Shown one piece after another: positions 25,701-36,000 of a stretch of 64,000 bases of DNA. Location: assembly GCA_000310025.1 (NCBI GenBank), contig FN649728.1, positions 3,435,025-3,499,024 of the forward strand, written 5' to 3'. This stretch comes from Ectocarpus siliculosus (Eukaryota > Sar > Phaeophyceae > Ectocarpales > Ectocarpaceae). How positions within the stretch are numbered: position 1 is the first letter of the stretch; each line of letters starts with the position of its first letter. The notes beneath the pieces were generated by a model. That model was not told the origin of the DNA. It did not search any database and worked only from the letters and a program-made list of their open reading frames with translations. The translations under genes and the position numbers were made by a program.

Positions 25701-28700
25701 TAAAGCATTTATTGGCCATGATGGCGTGAAAGATAATTGACATAGCTTCTAAAATATTCAATTCGAAACTGAGAATAAGGGCAACGAAGGTATTTTCGTC
25801 CTTGGACGGTAGGGAACATTCCTCTTGACCTTTAGGTATACCGTTATTGACTATGGCAGGTCACCTGCATCCCGCTGGAGAATTGATACACTTGCGTATG
25901 ACATCTGCGGGAACGTTCACGACTGTTCATGGATGCCCGGTCATTGGTCGTGTGTCCCTTCGAGGAACACCGCTTATGGTAGAAAGAGTCATGTACCGCC
26001 TGTGCCTCAACGTTTTGCGTAATGTCATCCTCGTATTACTTATTTATGGTTTGAACGCAAACCCCAAACCATAAATGTAGATGGCTCGCGCTTGTGGTCG
26101 CCAGGAATAGGCTCACAATCAACTGTAGAACAGCATTTTGCGGGAAAAGCAAACTCGAGTCTTGTAAAATTCCGAGGCATACGAAATGGATGCATGCATA
26201 CGCATACATCTGTCGAGTATCTCTCATGATATTAAAATGGTTATGAGAACAGCCGTTCTCTCCATTTCCTTGAACAACATGATCATGAAGTTCATTGCTC
26301 CTCCCGGTTGAACATGGCCTCCCGGAAAATGGTATGGTTGACAGTGTATTTACCGGCGTTTGCTCGTCATTATCACCAACGAAATATTCCACCTCACGGT
26401 CTCTAGGCCTGCACTAACGGATTCGCCGAGACTTTGTCGTCGAGAAACCGCAATCACACCCAAAATCAACGAACCCTTCTTCAGCTCTTCGAAGATGAAT
26501 AGCCAATGTCGAAGACAACGGAAGAGCCCCATCGTCAACGACACTTCACTAGAGCACGAGAGCGAACCTTCGAATATGTTGGAGTTGGATGAACAAGCCT
26601 ACGTGAAGGGACTGTTCGCACCTGGGAGAGGGTGAGTTCGGTCATTTCGTTGGCAGATTGCGAAAGATGAACCGATGGGGTGCACGACAACAGACTCTAA
26701 TTCACATGGTCACAGGGGCCTATAGCCAGGGGTTCGTCAGAGTGTGTTGTACGTTGACGAGTTTTTGTTGACGCGTGATGTTTCTCTATATGAATAGTTC
26801 ATCCAGGCGCGAAGACGCCGAAAGATATCGGATCAAACCCAAGGTTCACGTTCAGAAGCTTTTCTCGTCCACCGACCCAAGCGTGTTGTGGAGCACCTGT
26901 TACGCGGTTCTCTGGACAACACGTGACACCCGGTAAAACTATCTCGTACAAAGAAACGCAGTAGCTCGTCTACTTCAGTGATTTGGGCTTGTCTGCACGG
27001 TATTACATGTAGCTTCGTAGATATGCCGCTTTTCTTCGGGTGTAGCACGACCGCGTTGAACGTGGCCCTACGTCCACGCCCGGCAGGTGCAGAACGGGAA
27101 ACTGGAGGGATGGGCATGGGCATACCAACCACTTGTAAAACGTGCAAATAATGCGACAACTCGTGCGCGTGCCATTTCGGGAAAGTCCGTGGTAGGTTGA
27201 TGATAGGGCTTCATGAAAACCAAACTACCCAAATCGGGGCACAACTGAAGAACGCAATTCACCCTGCACTCGCATCATTGGGTCAATGGGTAATCTTGAA
27301 ACGTACAGACAGCAGGTTGCGCATTCGATACTCCCTCTTTGGAGTGACAGCAATGATTAACTCAACTGACGTATATTCACGGTCGACGAGGGGAAGGGGC
27401 GGCTGAACCCTTCTCGTAATGACAACTATACTGCTGCAGCGTTGGGCAAGCACCAGCAGGAAGGTAGGTGGGACATTGAAATACAACCATTTCTAGCAGG
27501 CGTCCCGTGTGACCTTCCACCTGTGCGACCCCCGGCTGATACATCAAGCCGATCAGTGTACCGTAGACTCTGGTGCCAGATTGTATGGGAGAGAGCATAC
27601 CCACACGTAGTCTACATGATTCTCGAACCTAAAACCTGAATGTATTGCGTGTGTCGAAGCGGCGATGACAAACTGTGAACTTCTCGACGAGTTTTTTATC
27701 CGAAAGTTTACGTAGTAGGTAGACTATACATGCACAGTCGATATTGAAACTTGAGTGCTTTCTTTACAATTGTCGTGCTGCGGTACGAATGTAAGTGCCA
27801 GCAGCATATCTAGATGTAGGCTACAGTACTAGCAAAAGTCGTTCGCCGAACCTGTACCGTGGTTACTCTTCAAAGCTATCATGCATACCCCAATTCTCCA
27901 CAGCCCGCAACTCTGCCGCACGAAACAAGGTGCCCGAAATGGTGGCGTTGACCGTCTCGTCGATGGATTTACGAAAACGCATTAATTTTCTTTGGCATCC
28001 TGGTCGTGGTGGAGGAATCCAGGTGTGAACATCGGTGCGCGTGGCAACTTGTGCGTCTTTCTGTGCAGCTGTGATGTTATGCAAATGGCCGAGGCTGTAG
28101 ACTGTTGTCGGTCGGATTCTCCCCGTCCGTGAAAAAGCCCCTTGCCCTTGTTGTTGCAGACTGCACGTTCTGGTCGACCCCCCAACTCCTGGGTTGCAAC
28201 TCCTGCTCGCAGGGTATGATGCACCAACCTTACTCTCGAACTGCCCACGCCAGTGGGTGCTGGTTGCTGTCGTGGCGAGGTTACTGACAAGGCCTGCGAT
28301 GGCGACTGGGCTCCTCGTCCTGTGATCGCCTGGGAAGCTCGAGCCAGTCGCGAAGAAGGCGACACCGCGTCGGCGACCAAAACAGCACGCGCAGTGGTGA
28401 GGGCCAACCCTAGCACAAAAACTACACCCGCCATCACCAACGTTCCTTTCCACCGTCGGCCACTATATGAAAGCCGGATTCCACCTACCGCAGGGTGCAA
28501 CTTTCGTCGCACGGGTGGATTATATGCAAATACTTGCATTGATACAATGTACAGAGCAGCTGTAACCGTCACCTTCGGCAACGAAATTCGCGCCGCATTT
28601 TTTTGTACCGTACCCAAGTTGCGTACCCCCGGAACGATTTTCAAAGCGCCAAGAAGAAGTGAACGCCAAAGTCATGCGACATGTTTTCGAAAAGATATTG

Positions 28701-29000
28701 AAGAGGCGGTTGGAACGTCGCCTGTATCAACGTCTCTTTTGCCTCTGCTTTGTAGAGTATTGTAGTCGATCTTTGGAAATCGGCGGGGTGGTATCTGGTG
28801 TCAACTTTGATCCCACTAGACTAGTCTGTAGTCTATGTAGTACACAATGGGTACGTCGCCCCCTTTTTTTGGTTCTCATCCCTCGATCAACGTGTGGCTG
28901 TTGTCTGCTGCTGAAGTCCTTCCTGCATCTCAAACGTTTTTATTTCATGGTTTGATCAGAGAGAGCGTATTTCCACGTCGGTGCTGCGGCGCTGGAAGGT
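19798..29000. repeat. Segmental duplication, copy B (contains paralogue 2)
   Basis: Direct-orientation partner of 2662-11252; exons, introns and both flanks align. Intron sequence has drifted with many small insertions and deletions, while exon lengths are unchanged, consistent with selection on the coding parts. The copies are separated by about 8.5 kb of unrelated transposon-rich DNA, so they are not directly abutting. Confidence 0.85.
20925..28434 (-). CDS. Multi-pass membrane protein, family paralogue 2 (8 exons)
   Basis: Closest relative of paralogue 1. Exons, 5' to 3': 28229-28434, 25376-25520, 25001-25116, 24509-24563, 24252-24350, 23711-23902, 23384-23446, 20925-21155. Every exon has the same length as in paralogue 1 and the joined frame gives 368 residues. 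The start is the ATG at 28434 before MAGVVFVLGLALTTARAVL. Exon 2 opens RTLHRRLLAMH, exon 3 carries LVLFLLAKTGVTNGNR, exon 4 ends TFPGEVNSE, exon 5 begins G-T-A-C-F, exon 6 has TQSGGAVYRRVVIRN and exon 8 begins IALPLGFTSCMKS. A 5-nt length difference near 24740 that would break the frame falls in an intron, so it is harmless. Same topology as paralogue 1; no known domain recognised. The upstream flank is conserved with paralogue 1, so promoter elements were probably copied too. Confidence 0.75.
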
Positions 29001-29024
29001 TTGTGCGTGCGTTGCCATGCCCGC

Positions 29025-29225
29025 GGGGTCTTCTTTCAGCGTTGCACACAAATGTGTGGCCTGCCCTCGCTGAGGCGGGCCGAGGCCCGCCAGCGGGCGA
29101 GCTAAGACCACGCAAAGAACACCACGGAGACACGAGCTCAAGCCTCGTAGGGAAGGTATGAAGGTAGTCCTGAATTGGATTATAGGGGAGTTACGCGGTC
29201 GCGAGCGGAATAATATCTCTCGTCG
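29025..29225. repeat. Dispersed repeat, copy 2
   Basis: Partner of 17455-17660; it begins right at the edge of segmental duplication B. Shared runs include TGTGGCCTGCCC/TGTGGCCTGCCT, GGTAGTCCTGAATTGGAT (GTTAGTCC... in the other copy) and ACGCGGTCGCGA. Confidence 0.6.
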
Positions 29226-29629
29226 GAGATTCCTACAAGTTCGACTGAACTTCCGCGTTTGTTGCAACCTACATAAGTTATAGTGCCCGGTGTAAACGAC
29301 ATCCCACCTCAAAACACAACACAAACATCGTAGAGGACCAGCACGGTTGCCCGGGGCAAGCTGTGATACCAAAAAAGAAACTCATGGACGTCAGTTCCGC
29401 TGGCTCGGGATTTGACTATAATTCATCATGTGAAGCACAGGGCACGAAGTCGGGTACTACTATTGTTTCCATTGCCAACGCGTTGTTTCGCGGTTCCCAG
29501 GCGCCCAAATATTGTATGCGGTTGTTGTACACTACTAAATGTATAATGAACGAGCGCTCCAGCTGCCAACTCTGGGGTAGTTTCCCTAGTAATGCTGTTA
29601 TATACGAAATTGTATCCATCCCCATTTGG

Positions 29630-29880
29630 GTGAATTTCCCCGCCAATTTTAGGTTCCCTACAATAATTAATGCAGAGGTTCCCTAATGCAGCGAGTGGCT
29701 GATGAATACGAAAACCTATCTGTGCGGGGCTCCCCTGCCAATTTCAGGTTGAGGTTCCCTAGTGCAGTGTTCCCCCAACGTTGGTGGGGGTCAGGTTGCG
29801 TAATGCAGAGGTTCCCCTTGCATTATTGTTCTGGGAAAATTTGGTCCTCCCGAATAATGCAGAGGTTCCCTAATGCATTG
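29630..29880. repeat. Cluster of AATGCAGAGGTTCCCTAATGCA motifs
   Basis: The core GAGGTTCCCTA(A/G)TGCA appears near 29677, 29752 and 29866, with a variant GCAGAGGTTCCCC near 29806 and TAGGTTCCCTA near 29651. The phrase CCGCCAATTTTAGG / TGCCAATTTCAGG is also doubled (about 29640 and 29737). Such iterated short motifs resemble subterminal transposase-binding arrays, but no terminal inverted repeat was found. Confidence 0.45.
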
Positions 29881-31029
29881 CGCCTGTCCGTATGCACCAC
29901 CCACCATCCGACATATTTTTTTGTCTGCTGTTGCTGCTACATACGTGTACATGGAGACGAACAAAAACAAATCAAATAAATCGATGCGACAGGGTAAACA
30001 ATACCATGGTGTGTTCTCACGTCGACGCTATAGATTACCCACTCAACACACGAAGATAACCTCTTGTATCATTTTTGTATCTGGATGACTTCCTGTGCAA
30101 TGAATGGCGGTGTTTTTCGGGGCCCCGGATGGCCCTTCATAGTGTGTGGTGGTGTCGTCCCGCCTCTACTCCCGAGGTTGTCTTCGCTTGCCACGAGTTT
30201 TTTTTTCCCGAAACCGGGTTTCCCTTCCACTTACAGTACTAAATGCAGCTTGCCATTCCACGCACAACATGTAAATAAATGTGTCTATGGCATCATTTTT
30301 TGGTTACTTCATCCCCATCGCCAACTGGGATTATCGGTTAATTATCAGGGGCACGTGTTCGAGGAGTCCTGCTCGTGCCTTACCACCCGCGCCCGAAGAC
30401 CGCCAAGCCCTTGTGGCGCGTGTCCGGCCTCTTACGTCGCCCCCGAAAGGAGGCAACCCACCTAGCTCCCGAACGGGAGCCTTCCATTAATTTCCCATCC
30501 CTTCCGATCACCCCTCACTTTCCGGATACTTTATTACCTTTCTACTTCACCTCTACCACCTTATGTCCCCCCGCCCACTGGGGGCGGGGGGGCTGATGCT
30601 TCACCCTAGTATATATATATGATTCACACTATTATGTATACGGGATTGTAGAAAATAATGCAGTACAGCAAAGCACAGTGAGAAACTGCCCGTTCCAGAC
30701 ATATACTTCAGTAAGTACATTTTAGCCAACCCCATACGAAGGGGTGTGTTGAAGTCTGTACTACCATGCATGGTATACAGCAGTGAGTGGGATAAAACAG
30801 GCTGGATGCTCTATTGGTCGTCACCCTCCGGAATCTTGACACCCACGACCCGAAGGGAGACTGTGGTACATGCTTGGATGAGTCCGATCCGTGCATCCTC
30901 TGTGGGGGATATGCATATGAGAAGTATGGGTGTGATGGGTATGCATGCGGTTGATGTCCAAGTGCGGGGCCTCCGGGTGAGCACACGGCGGTGTACTCCC
31001 GGCACTTGCCTGGGGGGCTCGAGTGTCCG

Positions 31030-31140
31030 ATACCAGCTTGCCTGAGGGGCTTGCGTGTAGGATACCACTCGCCTGGCGGGCGAGCACTCCATGTCGTAGG
31101 TAGTGTGACCAGCTTGCCTGAGGGGCTTGCGTGTCGGATA
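31030..31140. repeat. Short tandem repeat, about 75-bp unit, two copies
   Basis: AGCTTGCCTGAGGGGCTTGCGTGT followed by (A/C)GGATA occurs at about 31034 and 31109, with a weaker relative around 31008 (TTGCCTGGGGGGCTCGAGTGT). It keeps a minus-strand frame open (30708-31154), which I read as repeat artefact. Confidence 0.55.
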
Positions 31141-32039
31141 GAATACGTTGTCATTTACTGCATCTGTTGTTCCTGGGATATAACATAGTACCCAGTCTCA
31201 ACACACAGACCGCTGAGGGTGGCAGTGCCACAAACAGAGACCTTGCAAAAAAAAAGTCTGGCCCTCATGATTATTATTGTGGTCGTCGTGGAACGCGTCC
31301 CCGCGAAACGGAGCCAGTCTCTGCGACTTTGAGCGTCGAACACACGCGCCACGGGCGCTGTCGAGCTCTGATGGGCATGCTCGGTAGTGTACGGACGAGC
31401 CTCCTGCGCGCCCCGAGAAGCAAGCTCGAGAAAACGATTCACTGCCGCTAGAGAAAGAAATGCCGAAGAACGGAAACATGCTAAGGGTTTACTCGGCAAT
31501 TTTACCGCCCTGAAAATACCACCATGCATGGGTGGTACTGGTTAGTCTACCGCTGTTTTCGCCTTTTTCTTGTTATACCGCCTCCGTCAAAGCCGTACCG
31601 CAAAAAAACTGCAATACCGCTTATCGCCGAAAATGTGTCAGCCTTAAAAAAACCGTTTCAGAGTAAACCCATCCTTGAAAATATCTAAATCTGATACACG
31701 GAATAATACGTGCAGGCAAGATTCCCCTCCGGGACGCGGTCTCCTGGGAATGAGGCCCGGGGGGGGATCACACGACTTAATTCCTGCATGTGTCCCAAGT
31801 CCTTTGCCTCTTTTCGAAATAGTCTTGGGCGTACACGATAGTATAACTAGACACGTTGCCACAGAGGTTTCAACCGAGGAATACCAAATTGCCGCTCTTG
31901 TGCCGCCATAATAGATGTTCCCCTTCCTTCCAAAAACGAGCTCCCCAATTCCAAAAAACATTCACCTACATAGCCCGGGGTAGGACGTTCACTACCACTA
32001 CATAATCAAATATATAATAGAATGCTAATGATAATAATA

Positions 32040-32760
32040 CCCAACGTCGAGAACCACGCACACAACAACCCTCAAACCTCACGGTTTTAAGTCCAACATG
32101 AAAGCCAAGCATCAAAGTACGCGAGAGGGGATCGCCCAGGGAACCTCCCCTGTGCGTTTACCACCGCTACATATTCTAGTATACCTGGTACATGCTTAAA
32201 AAAAATATTACCAAACGTCCAGAAGCACGCGCACAACAATCCTCACGGGTTTAAGTCCAAGTTCAAAGCCAAGCATCGATGTACGCGAGAGGGCATCGCC
32301 CAGGGAACCTCCCTTCTGCGTTTACCACCGCGACATATACCAAGACTAAAGACTATTAATTGTACTACTCAACATCCAGAATTACACGCATGCATAGCAG
32401 CCTTAACGGTATTAAGCCCAACATCAAAACCAAGCATCAAAGTACGAGAGAAGGAAACGCCCAGGGAATCCCCCCCTGCTCCCACTATATACAAGCACCA
32501 GCAGATATTACTACAAATTATACAACGTCCAGAATCACACGCATAACACCCTTTATCGGTTTAAGCCCAACATCAAAGTACGCGAGAGGGAATCGCCCAG
32601 CGAACCCCACTACAAATAGTCTACAAGTACCAGCAGATACAAATTATATTACCTATATTTTCGAACCACGCGGACAACAACCCTCACGGGTAAAGTCCAA
32701 GTTCAAAGCCAAGCATCAAAGTACGCGAGAGGGGATCGTCCAGGAAACCTCCCCTCCGTG
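32040..32760. repeat. Degenerate satellite, five units of about 130-170 bp
   Basis: Each unit contains CCAGAA-type lead sequence, CACGC(A/G)(C/T)ACAACA, CTCACGG(T/G)TTTAAGTCCAA, AAGCCAAGCATCAAAGTACGCGAGAGG and ATCGCCCAGGGAACC. Units begin near 32050, 32220, 32380, 32530 and 32665. The last ends near GAAACCTCCCCTCCGTG. Units are about 75-90 per cent alike by eye. Located just downstream of paralogue 3. Confidence 0.8.
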
Positions 32761-33059
32761 CGCAGGAGGCAATCGCCGAGCTTTTTATAGTGCGCTCCAA
32801 ATATCCATGGTCTAGGAAGCGGACATGTGCTCACCGTCCCAGGTGCCAGCACCGGCGACTCGCTGCAGCGCTCATTTCGGAAAGCCGTCACAAACAACCA
32901 CTGTACTCCAACCTGCACACCCGATTGTCACTAGAAGCATCGGCACAATCTCCAGGCGCGCGTTGGGGTCCTTGATCCTCCCTCCGGTATGAGCTACTAT
33001 GTCCCTCTCCAGTAACTGGGCCGTTGCGCTATATCTTCAGTTACGGTCGGGCTTTCCCA
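32761..33059. other. 3' flank of paralogue 3
   Basis: Short non-coding stretch between the satellite and the stop codon of paralogue 3; probably includes 3' UTR. No distinct motif seen. Confidence 0.35.
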
Positions 33060-36000
33060 TCACGTTATCTCGATGGGAAAATCGGCAGAATCGCCTGCTT
33101 CCTGTGGCTCGCCGCTGCCAAGCCCCGTACCATTGTCCCCTGACTGGGCCATCGGCATAGGTTGATCTCCCTTCACCGTCTGGTGTCTCTCACTGTCCAC
33201 CACCGAGCTTGTCTCGGCCTTGATGGACTTCACGCAGCTGGAGAATCCAAGAGGCAAGGATATCTGTTGGGGAGGAAACAAGAAAGGGGGAGGAGACACA
33301 ACACGCACAACAGATTTGCCATCGCACGTTGGACACCCTGCGGGCGGGCTGGTGGGTGGTTCTATAGCTTGCCCGCCGAAGACGACATGTGGGAAGTCTA
33401 GGGCGCCGCAAGGTTTTCGGGCGGACGTATTTCCGACTTCAACCACGGGCAATCACCTTCACTCCACCGACTTCGACTCAGTGGGATTGCACCTACATGT
33501 GGCAGATTTGCTCAAGAAGCTTGCATGCCATCCATCGTGAACGATAGCACATGCGATGAAAAACCGAAATCATCAGTCCAGAAACGAACCCATCTTCTGC
33601 GTTTCCTAACGCACCTCAGTCAGGCAGAGGGTCACGAAAATATTTGCCGTTGGCAAAAGGTCGGCGAGTTGAGCCGCCTGCAGTAGGATTGATGTCGACG
33701 GAAGCACAAAACAGAAAACGTATGTCAGATCCATGTTGGGTATCACACGCACAACCGAGAACAACCCGCTGGTGGTATGCACCATCACTGCCTTGAACCG
33801 CCTCCACAGACAAGAGCTGCAACAAACCCGGGGTATTGGGGCTCTGGGAGAGATGATAAGCGTTGGGCAGGGCTCCGGGTGCACCCAGAGGCAAGGCGAT
33901 GACCATCCATGCCGGCGATGGACCTTCTGTAGGGATTGGTTCGATGCACCACTCATTCGTGACAGTCAACTTGTCTCACAAACAATGCGTGCTTCTTTCT
34001 GCTTGTCCAATCAAAAGCTGACCAACCTGCGACGTACGAAAACACCGGTTCTTACTCTCAAATTCCAGCTAGAGAGCCCTCGCTTCATATTCGCGCCGAC
34101 TCGGCATTTGTGCTATAGCTATGTTCCCGAGTGCTAACCGGATGTCTAGCTGAGGGTGCGTTCAAACATCGCGTGCTAACGAATCTCCACAGAGCCACAT
34201 TGCCGGGCAACAAATGGCCTCAATGTCCGTGAGTGACAATTGCCATGAGCGACCAGGTCTTCACATCAAGAACCCACGGTACTGTAGGTGTTGCAGCGCT
34301 CTGCTCACCCATATGTAGCAAGAGGGCACCATGATTTCCGACGTGTGCTTCACATGACTTCGAAGCAATCAATACATCCGTACGTTCCCGACGTTGTTTC
34401 TTGTCCCAGGGTTGTATGTCCGGTATGGTTAGTTCTCGTACTACGACGCGGTTTGCTCTACGCGGGGTGATGGGGGCGCAACGTCCCAACAGTGTTAATA
34501 GCAAAGGCGGGCCTGAGTACTCGCGATATCACGCGCTGTACGTAGCTTGGCACGCACGAGGTACTGTACGACACCCGCCCCGCTCTTCCACACCTTGATG
34601 CTCCCGGGAGCAGTGGTGAGAAAGCCCAATACCACAATTACGGTTGTGACGGCGTAGGTGAAGGTGATGCCGATCGTACATGCAACGTTTCGCATCACCA
34701 GCCGACGGTACACCGCCCCGCCTGACTGGGTATGGCCTTGGGGGATCATCAGCGGCTTCACGAACATCGCCAGCAGTAGCACGAACTAACGCGACGAACG
34801 TGCGGCGGAACGAGGCAATACCAATCGAAACGATTTGGTGCGGTCAGTCATCGACAGGCCAGTAGGAGCCTGTGCCCCACTATAACGCCAGAATCCACCT
34901 AAGCACGTGGGCCTACGGCAGAGATGAAGCAATGCAGCTCTGTGAATACCCATTCCTGGGCCCGACCCCCCTGCCCCGTTTCGCCATCCCCAGTGAAATG
35001 CAGTCGTTCTTGGCGGTCGCGCCAGCCTTTCGCCGACAGCAATCCGTTCAAGACCTACCATGTAACCAGGTGTTGTTCCACCCAAGGCGACTACGTCGTC
35101 GACCTGTCAGGTCTCACCTGGATGACTAGTATCCCGTTGTTAAACACGAATCCGAGCGTGTCCGAAAACGTCACGTCCTCGTTCTCTTGTAGATCTAGAG
35201 CCAAGCAGAAATTCCCCTGGAAAAGAACGTGGGAGCATTATTCAAGCCGTAATACCGCTTTCATGTGGGAGCATCAAGTTGCGAGAAATTTTTATGGTCA
35301 GGAACAGTTGCAAGCATTTATATTACACGCTGATAGGGGCGAATGGAGTTTTCCTCAAGGGACTGGTGGAATGCGGAAGCGTGGCCCCTTTTTGTTTATA
35401 TAGCAACGGCGAGACGCAGGTACGCCGCTTCACACCACACCGCAAAACCGGCCAGAGCGTGCAACAAAAGCTTGGAAAATGATTTGGCGACACAAAACCG
35501 GGCGTTGCGCCTTCCAATCGAAGCCAGGGAGATCTCAAGCATGCTCACATCCAATACAAATTGTTGACGCAGAACGAATTCTACACAGATGCGGCCATCG
35601 CAAGCAATCCCAACTCGTCGTTCAAGGATTGTGACTTGGCCGTTCATCTATCGCGTGGATCGTGAGCGCGTGTGTGGCGGGAGAGGGTCTGCGTGTGCGG
35701 GATGGGGCAGGCGCTTGACGCGGATTGATGGAAGTCTCGCCGCAAAAACGTTTGCTCGACACGCTTGTCGCGAGAAAATTTTGAATACTCTTTCTCCAGA
35801 TCGCGCGATCTTTGTCGAAAGCAAAAGTTTCCAGGTTAAAACATTTTGCGCCAACAAAGAGCGTACATGAGATAAACTTTTCCCGCAACCCTATGCTCCC
35901 ATAAAAAGCGGTGCAACGACAAGGAGTTTTGAGTCGGCCCGAAGCGGGATTGCGAGGTGTGTATTGCGGCAATCGACGACTTGACACGTACTTACCTCTG

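Larger units (their letters stand above)
29226..32039. other. Intergenic DNA with several short repeat families
   Basis: Contains the GGTTCCCTA cluster (29630-29880) and a short tandem at 31030-31140. Open frames on either strand are short, lack motifs and overlap the repeats. No gene is supported. Confidence 0.45.

Noticed and set aside
32040-32760. CRISPR-like array
   Set aside because: Units are 130-170 bp and degenerate throughout, in a eukaryotic context; this is a satellite, not short identical repeats with unique spacers.
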